NCBI GenBank assembly: GCA_037127255.1
Contig: JBANSL010000012.1
Span: 20,408,615-20,472,614, forward strand
Direction: 5' to 3'
DNA from: Persicaria tinctoria
Lineage: Eukaryota; Streptophyta; Magnoliopsida; Caryophyllales; Polygonaceae
DNA length: 64,000 nt
Positions within the stretch are counted from its first letter, which is position 1. Each line of letters starts with the position of its first letter. The notes beneath the pieces are model-generated. The model made no database searches. It had not been told where the DNA came from and was given only the letters and a program-made list of their open reading frames with translations. Positions 11,982 through 22,979 of the stretch are shown piece by piece. Made by a program: the position numbers and the translations under genes.

Positions 11982-12101
11982 TTTTCTCAAGGTCCTGTCC
12001 CAAACAATGCTGGCATTTATCGAGGAATTGGCATGGGTGGTGATGCTGGTGAGCTTCGAATTGCAAGCAGTTCCCTCCAAAATATAAATGGCCCTGCCTG
12101 A
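11982..12101 (+). CDS. Possible terminal coding exon of a broken gene
   Basis: After a pyrimidine-rich acceptor (TATTTTCCAG|) the frame reads FSQGPVPNNAGIYRGIGMGG, then DAGELRIASSSLQNINGPA and TGA at 12099-12101. A donor-like GTGAGC lies inside at 12049. A Helitron ends only 72 bp further on. The text looks like real protein, but I cannot name the family, and most of the gene between 10.1 and 12.0 kb is absent. Confidence 0.4.
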   Translation, partial: FSQGPVPNNAGIYRGIGMGGDAGELRIASSSLQNINGPA

Positions 12102-12172
12102 ACAAAAACGAATGAATATTTTGAGTAGAAATGTATTAATCGAGAAAATGCATTCAAGTTTTAGTTTTTTAA

Positions 12173-14033
12173 CTAGTGTAATACCCGTGCCTTGAAGGCA
12201 CGGGAGCTTGATTCATTTTAATTTGAATATCATTTTATATATTTATATAATACTATATTAATATATATACGTGTTTACAACAAAAATATGTATAAAGTAT
12301 TTTTTTATAATTTATAAATTAGTTGGAAAGAGATATGATACAAATTTTGAAAATGATTTAATAAGGTAAAGTAATAATAATACTCAAACACACCACCTAA
12401 TATAATTTGAAATAAATATATAATTATTATCATTAGCATAGATCTAAAAAGTAAAATATAAGCCCCCGTACAAATATTAAAAAATCATAAGCAAATGATT
12501 GTGTGAATAATTTTGAAGTTATGTAGATGTACATAACTTATTCATTATTTTTATGAGAAAGATGGTTAGAAAGAGAGAGAAATAAATAGTAAAAATAAAG
12601 GTAAGATGGTAAAAAAAAGATCCTTGAAGGTAGAAAAGTGATCTAAGAAGCCTCATCCAAGATGTAAAATAAGCATTAGTAATGCTTGTGAGTCTTAAAA
12701 TATTATTTATTTTCGATAGTCATTCAAGATGTCTAAAATAATGAAATTAAAAAAAACACTTTTTTGGCTCTAATTGATTTTTATGATTAATTTTTAAAAT
12801 CGAATATTTACAAATTGATTATTACATGTCCGTTGTATGTAGACATTGTGGGGAATATTGCAATCGGTTAAATATGATAAATCAACAATTTCAATATCCA
12901 AGAATAAAATCAGCCAAGAGTTGACGAATGTTCAATGTATGTAGACGATTAAAATAGATCACAAATTGACATACAACGTATCAAATTAAATAATATTTTA
13001 GTATAAAAATAGGAAACAAATTTGTTTAAACTAAGAAACAGATATTTTAAAATTTCAGCAATAATATTGACCAACAAGAAAATACCATTTGAATAAAAAA
13101 ATTCAAGTTTCATTGTGAGCGTGACACATCAGCAAAATGATAGTAGAATTAATATTATAAATAGATTACCTATTATCGAAATTAATTTATAAAAAAATTT
13201 GAAAAAAATAATATTTTATATAATTTTTACCATCCTAACAAAGCGTGAATGAATATTAAACAAAATATTTAGCTAAACAAATAGAGAGAGTGATAAATTT
13301 TAACATGATTGGGATAAATGTGATATAATAAACAAATATTTAAATAAATTCAATCCGTTAAGATAATGAATGCAGGCAATCCGAGTACATCTTTGATTAA
13401 TTTTTTTGAAAATGAAATACTTGCATGGTTGGTGAAGAAATATGAACATATGTGAAAGCTAATTTATACTCCGTAGCATTTTATAAACTGACAATTGGAT
13501 ATGGGTCTATTTAGAGTATAAATTTCCGAAAATAAAATAGACCAAGATTCAAATTTAAGTTCAATGTATGTAGACGAATTATGAGAATATTGCAATCGGA
13601 AAAAAAATGGAAACATGTCTGAATATTTATGGCAATATAACCGAAAATTAAAAAAAAGAATGGATTCAAATCATATTTAAAATAGGAAACAAATATTTTA
13701 AAGTTTCCATAATAATATTGACCAATAAGAAAATCTCATTTGAATAAAAAATTCAACTTTAATTGTGGGCGTGACATGTCAGCAAAATGCTGGCAGAATT
13801 AGTAATATATATATTGCAATCAGAAAAAAATGGAAACATGTCTCAATATTTACGACAATATAACCGGAAAAAAGAATGGATTCAAATCATATTTAAAATA
13901 GGAAACAAATATTTTAAAGTTTCCATAATAATATTGACCAATAAGAAAAGCTCATTTGAATAAAAAAAATTCAACTTTAATTTTGAGTGTGACACATCAG
14001 CAAAATGCTAGCAGAATTTGTAATATTAATAGA
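12173..14033 (-). mobile_element. Non-autonomous Helitron, 1.86 kb
   Basis: On the minus strand the element starts TCTATTAATATTAC (14033) and ends in an 8-bp perfect hairpin (CCCGTGCC, loop TTCAA, GGCACGGG; 12184-12204) followed by TATTACACTAG. It lies between A and T as Helitrons require. No Rep/helicase is present. Its 5' end region is repeated: about 13,592-13,815 and 13,816-14,032 are a tandem pair, with a more diverged copy at about 13,015-13,166. Confidence 0.88.
13592..14032 (-). repeat. Tandem pair of about 220-bp Helitron 5'-terminal units
   Basis: Both units run from GCAATC(A/G)GAAAAAAA through CATTTGAATAAAAAA to TGTCAGCAAAATGC or CATCAGCAAAATGC near their ends. The downstream unit ends at the element's 5' TC. 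Confidence 0.85.
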
Positions 14034-14389
14034 TTTTTTTTATAACCTGCAAAGTTTAGGGATTAAATTGTTAAATCAAGAAAATAATTTTTTCCTGTGT
14101 ATTTCAATAGGTTTTGCATATGGAAATTATTTCCTTTGTTTCTTATAATTTTTATCGAAGAAGTAGAGTTCTTATGTGGTGTTCTACTCGAGGGTAGAGT
14201 AAATGACCTCTTAACAAATTAATTAACATATGTAGTTAATAAGACGAATAAGATAACTATAATTATATGATGTTAAAACATAGGTAAGGGTTCAAATGAA
14301 AATGGGGCTTAAAATGAAAATTACTCTTAAAATGAAAATGGCCTAATACTATGCGTTTTGCCCATCCCGCTTCAAGGATTCCTCGTTCG

Positions 14390-14561
14390 TCCATCTCTCT
14401 TCCTCCCTCTCATCTTGTCATTGCAGTCCGTCACTCTGGTCTCTGTGCTCTCTCTCTTTGAGATCTCTCCTACTCGACGGTGTCGGTGATGCTTCAGGTC
14501 TCCCCGCACTTCGACTTTGTGCTCTCTCTCTCTCTCTCACCGACTCCTCGCCGCCGCACAG
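14390..14561 (+). promoter_or_regulatory. CT-rich leader exon with splice donor
   Basis: (CT)n-rich DNA typical of plant 5'UTRs, ending at CCGCACAG|GTACGCGCG. The following 1.3 kb is T-rich and intron-like up to the exon at 15,888. Confidence 0.45.
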
Positions 14562-15887
14562 GTACGCGCGCCCTCTTTCCTTCCCTCCTTCCTCATGTTG
14601 ACGACATCGAAAACCCCTCCGATGCCTCATCTTATTCATCTCCACCATTGTATTTATTTCTGGCCACCTGTGTATCTATTGGTCCAGTGTGTGAGGATTA
14701 GGGATTGATTTAGGTTTTTGGTGTCGGATTTTGAATTCCGGCGATTCTAGGGTTTCTTCGATGGATTGATGTGAGATCTCTAGTGTGAATATTGTTTGAT
14801 TTCGGGTGTCACTGGCCGTTCCGTTATTGTTTTATTCGAATTTTTCTGCTTTGAACATTTCATGTTGCTGGCTTTTGGGGTTCTCGGGATTAGATTTGAC
14901 TTTTGAGCATTTCCAATATCTTCTGATTGCAATACTTGTAGTATTTGAGGATTAGTGTGCTATTAATGTGTCTCCATCTTGCCTGGAAAGCTTGATGAGT
15001 CTTTGTTTGTAGTCAATACCCAATCTACTTCCTTTTAGAACATTACACTATCTACTCATTGTTAGATTAAGCTTAGAAAAACTTCACGGCCTACTATTTT
15101 CAGTATGATTATCTGTCTCATAATTAGAGTATCCTCACATCCCTATCTGCCAACCTGAAGTTGATTAGAGCTTCCCCGATCCTATGGTTCTAAGCTTTTC
15201 CATGTTGCATTTTCTCAGAAAAGCTTCAGTTTGTACTAGGTATCCCTAATCATTGCTCTCTATGTGAAACCCCCTATTCTAAATTTACCTACTAGAGTTT
15301 TGTGATAAAGGGTAATAAATTGTAGTAGTTACCACTGTTGCATGGTTCTATCTCTTTATATTTGCTTTGAAACTATTTTGCATATTAGTAGTTACCACTG
15401 TTGCTTTTGTTGTCTTGAGAATGATGTCAGCATGCCCCACTTTAGAGTTGTGCCTAGCTTAACGAACTGCTCCTTTAATTCCTATTGCTATATCTATGAT
15501 TATATTAGTTGTTTAAATATGGTTGCTTTTACTGATTGACAACTCCGTAGATTCTTCTACGAGTTTCCATGAACACCTAAACGTGTTCCTCTTTGTATCC
15601 GAATTGAGCTCTTTCAACTCTAGGTCTGAATTCAACGTAATTATATCTACTTTGTTACTTTGATCTGGATAGAGCTTCTGTGTAGTGTTTATTATGTCCT
15701 GGATTTAATTGGCAGTACTAGATATTCGAATCACTGTCCAATTGGATTAATGTAGCCAGGGATAATGTTTCTAGTTAATCCGATTCTTGATTTTGTGCTG
15801 CTGTACTTGTTTCTCTTGGTTTAAGTTTGATACTGATTTTGATTTCTATGTTGTGGTGATTAATTTTCTGTGTTGATGTGAATTAAG

Positions 15888-15983
15888 AAACTGGAGAGTG
15901 ATAAGGTAGTGAAAATGAAAGAAAAGGCGGAGACGATGGAGGAGACGGAGAAGGATGAAACGGAGAATGAAACCACAGAGCAG
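15888..15983 (+). CDS. Exon with Glu/Lys-rich N-terminus of an unrecognised gene
   Basis: A likely acceptor (GAATTAAG|) and donor (CAG|GTAAAATTG) enclose a 96-bp exon. Its ATG (15915) reads MKEKAETMEETEKDETENET and then TEQ. A CT-rich leader with a donor CACAG|GTACGC lies at 14,390-14,561, giving a plausible 5'UTR-intron-exon arrangement. No later exon is visible before the antisense membrane-protein frame, so the gene is truncated or the rest is unrecognisable. Confidence 0.45.
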
Positions 15984-16184
15984 GTAAAATTGACCTGGAT
16001 TTGTATGTTTATTAGCATATCAATTGTTTAGGAAGTTTTCGTTTGCAACATTGAACTGACACTGAAGCATTTATAAGCTTAAATAGTTTAAATACCACAA
16101 ATTGTGATTTGCCACCATGGCACTGGTTGTATTGAATAATGAATATTGTATTTACAAAATGATTTCCCATATGTAGAAAACCAA

Positions 16185-16597
16185 TTAAATGTGAGCAAAA
16201 CTTGTATATATGTATTTGCAGTCACCTGGATTTTCCTTGTACCTGATATATGCATAGAGAAATTTCAGTTTCCCAACTGTCAAGGATTCTTGTCCATGCT
16301 TCAGACGACACATCTCCCGGTCGGTACCAGCCAGGTCGAAGCAGGATTCGGTATCCCCTAGTGTGACTGCAAAATAAAGGTATACAGAGCACAAGAAAGC
16401 CAAGAGAACAAGGGCTGTTAGGAGGAACTGGTGTCGATGGATGACCACAGCGCAGCTCAAGTCATTCTGCGCAAATGCTTTACTAAAGCCCTGAGGCCGC
16501 CTATGAGAAGGAGAAGTCAGACCCCATCTGCGGCCATATATCGATCTCCCCACCTAATATGTCTTCCATCCGAGCTCATGGGATACTCAGCTTCCAT
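16185..16597 (-). pseudogene. Small single-pass membrane protein, frameshifted
   Basis: From ATG 16597 the frame reads MEAEYPMSSDGRHIRWGDRY and stops at TGA 16519-16517. From the same place a second frame continues SPSHRRPQGFSKAFAQNDLS, then one membrane segment (FLLTALVLLAFLCSVYLYFA), a Cys-bearing tail and GKLKFL near 16,257, running on to 16185. The two halves together resemble an uncharacterised plant protein of roughly 100-120 residues, so I infer a one- or two-base indel at about 16,515-16,525. An acceptor-like ACATAG precedes the ATG. If the shift is a sequencing error, the gene may be intact. I do not know a function. Confidence 0.5.
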
Positions 16598-16984
16598 CTC
16601 TATGTAAACTCCAAAAAGCTTTCTTATTGTGCATATATTTGGTGGACTTCTCATAATGACGCATGGCAGTTGTGGTGATTTGTACGTGAGGAGCAGATTT
16701 TTGTATTTTGTGTGTTCTAAGGTGGTGTGAATCTGTTCAATCTGGTCTTCCACTTCTCCTAGGATGCTGTTCTAGCAAATCAAACACCCAAATGCCTCTT
16801 TGGTCTTACACTTCTCTTGATATGAGTTCATTTAATTAAATTTATTTTCTTTTGCTTATATTCCTTATGACTCTATCTTAAAACTACTCTAAAACAACAA
16901 GTATTGCGTGACGGAGGGAGTATAACTGAACTCATCTCTCACTTGTATATGCACATATTGGTTCTTTTCATTCAGCGCGGAGAC

Positions 16985-17830
16985 TTAAAGTGCACAATTA
17001 ATAGTTTAAAATGCACAGTTAGCATTACACGGTGCACAATTAATATTATAAAGCGCACAAATAAAATTATAAAGTTTACGGTTAATATTATGTTGTGCAA
17101 GTATAACTTTAAGTTGTGCAAATATAATATTATGTTGTGCAATTAAAATAATAAAGTGCAAGAGTAAAATGGTGTATGCATAATAATATGAAGTGCATGA
17201 ATATAATTGTAAAGTGCACAATTAAGATTATAAAATGCATAAATAAAATGATAAAGTGAAAGAATATTAATATGAATTGTGCATGAATAAGATTATGAAG
17301 TGCACGCTTAAGACTATAAAGTGCATAAATAAAATAATAAAGTGCAAGAATAAAATGAGGGCATGAAGTGTAAGAATAATACTATGAAGTGTATGAATAA
17401 TATTATGAAATGCACAATTAAGATTATAAAATGCAAGAATAAGATATAACGTGTATAGTCAAGATTATGAATTTCGACTTATGCTTCAAGGAGATATCTA
17501 TGCATCCCAAAAAATTACAAAGTGCGAGAATAATAATATGAAGTGCATGAATAATATTATGAAGTGCACATTTAAGATTATAAAGTGCATAATTAAAATG
17601 ATAAAGTGCAAGAATAAGATTATGAAGTGCACAATTAAGATTATAAAGTGCATGAATAAAATAATAAAGTGCAATAATAAGATTATAAAGTTTAAGAATA
17701 ATAATATAAAGTGCATGAATAAGATTATGAAGTGCACGATTAAGATTATGAAGTGCATGAATAAAATGATAAAGTGCAAGAATAAAAAGATAAATTGCAA
17801 AAATAAGATCATGAAGTGCATGAATGAGAC
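16985..17830. repeat. 21-bp minisatellite of AAGTGCA units
   Basis: Imperfect units such as ATGAAGTGCATGAATAAGAT (plus one base) recur at 21-bp steps, interrupted near 17,460-17,516. A few more units appear at 17,955-18,030. Because 21 is a multiple of three, several frames stay open at once: plus 17,451-17,861 (repeating Lys-Cys), minus 17,498-17,821 (His-Phe-Ile-Ile-Leu) and minus 17,424-17,984. I treat these frames as by-products of the repeat. Confidence 0.9.
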
Positions 17831-18065
17831 ACGGAATGAGTTTTTGAAATCGATGTGTTAATTTTGCTCTTTTACTTTTGAGAGAACTCTGACATAGTTT
17901 ATGCAGAAAGATGCGAGTTGAAATCGATTTTTTTCCGTATAACAATTTCAAATTAAAGTGCATAATTAAGATTAAAAAGTTCATGATTTAGGTTAAAAAG
18001 TGCATAACTAAGATTATAATGTGCATGGATAACAATTTGGTATTGTTGTGTTCTTGTCTATTATG

Positions 18066-18136
18066 TAACCTATGTAGGATTCGAACCCACATGTTTGTGC
18101 TTCCGCACATCGCTCTACCAATTGAGCTAATAGGCT
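18066..18136 (-). tRNA. tRNA-like sequence with defective anticodon arm (pseudogene)
   Basis: The minus strand has a 7-bp acceptor stem (AGCCTAT with ATAGGTT), a D arm GCTC-AATTGGTA-GAGC, a T arm GTGGG-TTCGAAT-CCTAC and intact A and B boxes. The anticodon arm reads TGTGCGGAAGCACA, which leaves a loop of only four to six bases and no U33, so no anticodon can be assigned. Total length is 71. It is either a decayed tRNA gene or the head of a tRNA-derived SINE. Confidence 0.6.
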
Positions 18137-18906
18137 TTTAAATCTCATCTTGTCATGACCCGGATTTGAGCTTTACGCCCGGGCTATTTGTATTGGTATA
18201 TAGCCTGGATATGTTAGATTCGGGATATTATGTCAATTTAATTTTTTTTTAAAAAAACAGACTTTTAGCCCGGATATGAATAGGTTCAGGCTAAAATGTT
18301 ACTCTATTTTCAAGAAAAAAAAAATATATATCCGTGGCCCTCCCCACCAGAATCCATTAATAAACAAATTTCCAATTACATGATCTGTCTTAATAAGATG
18401 TTCATAACCATCCATAACCATAACTATACTCCAATAAACATATACATATCCATACATCATAAACATATACATAGCCATGGCTGTGAAATGTGAAAGCACT
18501 CCTCCTTGTCTTGACAATTTTAGGACAGCACAACAACAACAAAAAGGCTACCTGTTTGCCTGGTCAACCGGAAAAAAAAGAGTTGCGAATGAATGCTCAG
18601 TTGTGGGAATTTTGCACATAATTGAAAATTAAGGCACAAAAAGGGAAAAAGTGGGTTTTGAAGGGAAACAAATCATTATACCTTAGAGAAACACATGGAG
18701 TTTTGGGGAGCCCGTGGAATTTGTTGTAAGTTGGTTATCTAGGGATTCAATTCAACTTTGTGTTGAGATTCCACGCTAGGAATGAAGGTTCAAATTGAAC
18801 AGACTCACCTATCAAAACATCAGCCAATCCTACTAATCTGTGCTACTTAACAGCATCTAGGGCCATTTCCTTTTTCTAAGTATATGAATGTAGATCACAA
18901 AAAAAA

Positions 18907-19083
18907 TTAAGAGGAGAAAACCCTAATGACATAATCAATTTTATCCTCGCTATCTCTATCAGCCAAAACTTGAACCATTATCAGACATTCTGGGTAATTA
19001 ATACATACCCTTCTATCTTCAAGATCAGCAATGACATAATCAATTTTATCCACGCTATCTCTATCAGCCAAAACTTGTTCCAT
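18907..19083 (-). CDS. 58-aa ORF with an internal 17-residue duplication
   Basis: ATG at 19083 and TAA at 18909-18907. The peptide contains QVLADRDS(V/E)DKIDYVI twice, joined by a 16-residue linker (ADLEDRRVCINYPECLIM). An in-frame TAA lies just upstream of the ATG. A leader-like exon with a donor (19548-19870) lies about 0.46 kb upstream on the same strand, and an acceptor-like TTTGAAG is at 19112. The DNA repeat unit is about 103 bp. I do not recognise the family. It could be a real small protein or a fragment of a longer gene. Confidence 0.4.
   Translation of the reverse strand: MEQVLADRDSVDKIDYVIADLEDRRVCINYPECLIMVQVLADRDSEDKIDYVIRVFSS
18925..19077 (-). repeat. Direct repeat of about 48 bp with 105-bp period
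   Basis: Two copies (18925-18972 and 19030-19077) differ at one base (CCTCGC versus CCACGC). They encode the duplicated segment of the 58-aa ORF. Confidence 0.85.
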
Positions 19084-19547
19084 TTTGATATGTTATAAGA
19101 TAACACAGCATCTTCAAATCAGAAAATTTAAGCAGACTATTTCACCTTTAAAGGGTAATATTATCAACCTAATGGTGATATAACAGCTACCGAACAAGTA
19201 AACAATATAGAAATCAGTATCCAGGACTGGGAGATGCATAATTTAGAGTCTTAAATAGCAAAGAAGATACAACAATCACCTTCCCCAAAATACTATGACA
19301 AAATACACATCAGGATCTAAACATAAACCGAAACAAAATGAAATGGAAGAGCAGGGCACCACAGTAGCAACAGAGATGCTATTTGTGAGTTCGATTATCT
19401 CAAATCCAAGTAAAAAAACTCTCAATAAATCTATTTGAACAACAAATCATTCTAAATAAGTTTCAATTTCACTCTTTCAATTATAAGATTCTACAAATTT
19501 ATTCAATTTAGCAAAACCTAGAATTTGGGAGTTTATTAGAAACTTAC

Positions 19548-19870
19548 CTTGTGGATTCAATGGAGGAGACGAAGAGGAGGAGAGGCTGATCGGACAGCGG
19601 AAGTCGGTGTTCTGGTCGGAGGCTAGGCTCTATTTGCCTGGCAGTGGCTCGGAAGGAGGTTGTCGGCACAACCGCTGCCTGCTCGACGCTCGGGAGTCTC
19701 GGACGATCGCTGTCGGCGGCAAGCGAGGTCGGCGGCAGGAGCCAGGCGGATTGGGGAAGGAAGGAGAAGCAAAAGAGGAAGAGGAAGGTCGGGGGTGGAC
19801 TACTGGACTTCTTTCTTTTGCTTTTCCCTCTTTCTTTTTATCCGGTTCAGACCGGTTCGGTTTTTTAAAG
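19548..19870 (-). promoter_or_regulatory. Probable 5' leader exon of a minus-strand transcript
   Basis: GC-rich, Pro/Ser/Arg-type low-complexity DNA ending in CCACAAG|GTAAGTTTC, a strong plant splice donor (intron starts 19547). The overlapping frames on both strands here look compositional and not coding. Downstream lie the 58-aa ORF and, farther on, the frameshifted membrane-protein frame. Confidence 0.45.
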
Positions 19871-20085
19871 TAAGACCCGCGCACCGGTTAGTCCAAAAAA
19901 AAACCATTTTCACTTTAACCAAATTTTTCATCTTAAGCCCATTTTTCACTTTAACCTCACCCTTAAAACATAATCTTTACACTGAAAATTGTAATCCGGA
20001 CTTATTGGGTGATGCAAGGATACTCAATAATTGACGAAGCTAGTGAGGCTAATGTATCTCAATTAATCATCTCTACATTGATCAT

Positions 20086-20110
20086 ATATATATATATATA
20101 TATATATATT
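20086..20110. repeat. (AT)n microsatellite within the short Helitron
   Basis: About 12 AT units directly after the Helitron 5' end. Confidence 0.85.
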
Positions 20111-20187
20111 GATAAAACACATTGATCATAGTTACTCTTTGAGTATCCTATTTGTATCATTAATCCTCTCCACATTGATCATATATA

Positions 20188-20447
20188 CTACCTTCGATCT
20201 AAAATAAGTGTCGTTTTATATTTTCTAGGCAATAATTTAATAGATTGGTTAATGAAAATTGTTATTGAAAGTTGTATTTGCTGACTACTTTTTCTTTCAA
20301 ACTCTCCACTTATTGGTTGAAAAATTTGGTAACCATTTAATAGATGATAAGATTTAGAAAAAAAATATATATAACCAATTATAATTAGTACTTTACTTAA
20401 AAATTGTGTCAAGAGCTAATACGACACTTATTTTGGATCGGATGGAG
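20188..20447. mobile_element. Stowaway-like MITE nested in a Helitron
   Basis: The inverted ends are CTACCTTCGATCTAAAATAA and TTATTTTGGATCGGATGGAG, flanked by TA (20186-20187, 20448-20449). AGTGTCGT near the left end matches ACGACACT near the right. Confidence 0.85.
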
Positions 20448-20744
20448 TAATGTTTCTAGCCATTCACTATATATATAGTAAATTTTCACTAAGAATGTTC
20501 AGCTCAGCTTCAAAGGACTTTAATCAGGCCTATCCAATGTTGCAACAACATTTATGTATTGCGTATTTTCTTTCATTACATATGTCTAATGGTCTAAACA
20601 GTTATTGTTAATTAATTTTAAAAATCCCGTGCGTAGCGCACGGGGTCTAGACTAGTTATTATTAATAATTTCATACTTCTTAAATTCTCAAACGGAGTGG
20701 AGGGTACTAAAAACTAATTAATGAATAAAACGCGAGTCAAATTA

Positions 20745-21552
20745 GGGAAAACTAATTAAATATGGTAAAAATATATTCTCAACTTTCAAATGTAATAAAA
20801 ATATCCCGACCTTTGAGGGTAGTGGTAATATATTATTACCACGGGTCTTCTCACGGGTAAAAAATGATGACATAATGCAACATACGTGAATTTTTTTTAA
20901 CAAGGGTTTTCTTGAGCGATTTCCTTAGAAAAAAAATTAAAGAATTGAACCGGGTTACCCAACACCTTTTTCTCCCTCTTATCTTCTTCCATGGTCGCTT
21001 CTTGAATTGTCTTCTAGGTCTTACAGGTAGCTCATGATTCCTCTTCAATGACAGTCTTCCTCCCTCGTGGTCGATTTTCTTGATATGTTTCTCTCACATC
21101 TTATTCCTCTTTGATTCGTTCACGGATTTGACTGAGTAAGTTTTTTTTCCCCTCTTTGTTGTTGTTGGTTTATTTTTGTTGTCGAGTTGGTGTTAGGAAC
21201 AGTCGTGTTGTGTTAATTTGAGGCAATTTTGACTGAATTAGTTGCTTGGTTGGATCAATTTTGTTTTTTCGGGTTTAATTTTGTTGTTGGTTTATTTTTT
21301 TTCCGAAGGAAACCGTTCAAGAAAACCCAATTTTAGTGTTATATAATTTGTAAAAAAAAAAAGCATCCACGCAGGCTGCCTTGTTAAAAAAATCCATGTA
21401 GGCCATCTTGTCAGCATTTTTGACCCATGAGAAAACTCGTGGTAATATATTACCACTACCCTCAAAGGTCGGGATATTTTTATTAAATTTGAAAGTTGAG
21501 GATATATTTTTACCATACCCCCAAAGGTGGGGGTATTTTAATTAGTTTTCCC
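20745..21552. mobile_element. MULE-like non-autonomous element, 808 bp
   Basis: Terminal inverted repeats of about 120-140 bp begin GGGAAAACTAATTAAA at each end and include CCCGACCTTTGAGGGTAGTG. The flanks are a 9-bp duplication with one mismatch: GTCAAATTA (20736-20744) and ATCAAATTA (21553-21561). The right arm has an extra block (CCCCCAAAGGTGGGGG). The interior is CT-rich and could be captured gene leader, but no coding exon is recognisable. Confidence 0.82.
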
Positions 21553-21561
21553 ATCAAATTA

Positions 21562-22974
21562 AGATATGTTAGATTAATTATGCATATTTCGGAGAGCACA
21601 CTAGTGTGTTTATTTATAATCTATGTGAAAGTTATACAATCTTGCTAAAAAAAACTAAAAAAAAAAAAGATAAAGCTTATATAATAACTTAAACTTTTGT
21701 ATTAGATTCAGGGATTTCGACCTTATAATTATAAAAATAATAATAATAATAATAATTCAATTTAACCTCACATATATTACTTCCCGTTAACAACTCATCG
21801 TATAGTTCACATGTCTCACATGTATAGTAATCGACCTTATACAACTAAAATGAACATTAATTAATATAATACCCTTTAAGATATCCAAGAAGGTAGCATA
21901 ATAGGAATGATTAAGGCACTCAAAATTCGAAAAGGCAAAGCGAAGTGCTTTGTTGTGTACTTCCCATCAATTAACTTCCTCTTTTAATTTCCTTCTTCTT
22001 TGTAGTACTTGGTTTCCTTTCTCTAAAGACTCCAACCTTCAAATTCCCACACTTTTCCTTTACAAAAGCACTGTATTGTATTGTATGCATAATGCATTGG
22101 CCGACTCGACTCAACACCAAATTCGATTTGATTCGAATAACTTAGGCTTGTGCTATGTGCTAAACAATCTATGATGCTCGATTGGATACGTGTGCATTTG
22201 TTTGGCACAAGACATGTTGATAGAGTTACGCTTGAAAGGAAATTTGGGGTTCGCGTCTAAATCAAAATGGTTATTCGATCATCTTAATTTGGTTTTACAA
22301 AACTGTTATACCTCTCCTTTCTGTTCTATTTCATCAAAGTTTTGGACTACATCAACATTTCTATTATCTAAATGTACTCAAATTCATACTAGACGCTAGG
22401 GCTACAAAGAATTAAGTAAAGAGTATGGCATTATTTATTTCATCAAACTTTAGGTAATTAATCCAAATTGATGGATTTATACCGGTCCCAAAGTATGCTT
22501 TACGTCATTTGATCCAAAAGCTTTCGAGTAGGGCCTAAAGAAGCCCATCCTTTACCCCTTTGATAAGCTTGCATTGGTTCTACATTAATCTATTAATGGC
22601 TGTGTACGTTGTGTTTACACACACAGTACACACATAAGCATGACCGTTATTTCATTGGTTTCACATAACTTTTTGTGTATATTTTACTTCAATTAATTTA
22701 ACAAATAGCATAAACAAATTTATCGTGATCTTACTGAATCCGCTAGGCCTAACTTGATCATTGAGTAGAGTTTTGAAAGGATTGATTCACCATTAAAATA
22801 TTTATATATTCATCTTTCAGGTTTCTCTTTTTTAAAATAGCCCTTTGTATATATTATGCTTAACTCCATATGATAAGTTTTACGTTCAAATAATAAAATA
22901 CCAAAACTAAAATTGTCATTTAGATTAGAGGGATGCAATCCGAATCATTCCCAAATCAAATAACTTTGAGTTAT
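21562..22974. other. AT-rich intergenic DNA
   Basis: A short (AAT)n microsatellite lies near 21,735-21,757. The remaining frames (for example 21,950-22,399) have no recognisable protein text. Confidence 0.6.
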
Positions 22975-22979
22975 AACAC

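Larger units (their letters stand above)
20070..20655 (+). mobile_element. Short non-autonomous Helitron carrying a Stowaway MITE
   Basis: Its 3' end is unmistakable: an 8-bp hairpin CCCGTGCG-TAG-CGCACGGG (20626-20644), then GTCTAGACTAG and T. The probable 5' end is A|TCTCTACATTGATCATATA at 20070. A second copy of that 5' sequence (TCTCCACATTGATCATATA) starts near 20,167. Without the nested MITE the element would be about 320 bp. The 5' boundary is less sure than the 3'. Confidence 0.75.

Noticed and set aside
16900..16925. GACGGAGGGAGTATA resembling a Stowaway end
   Set aside because: Only one end is visible. No matching left end was found within a plausible distance.
17451..17984. 136-, 107- and 186-codon frames in the minisatellite
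   Set aside because: They are produced by the 21-bp period of the repeat and carry no domain. Noted as a finding only.
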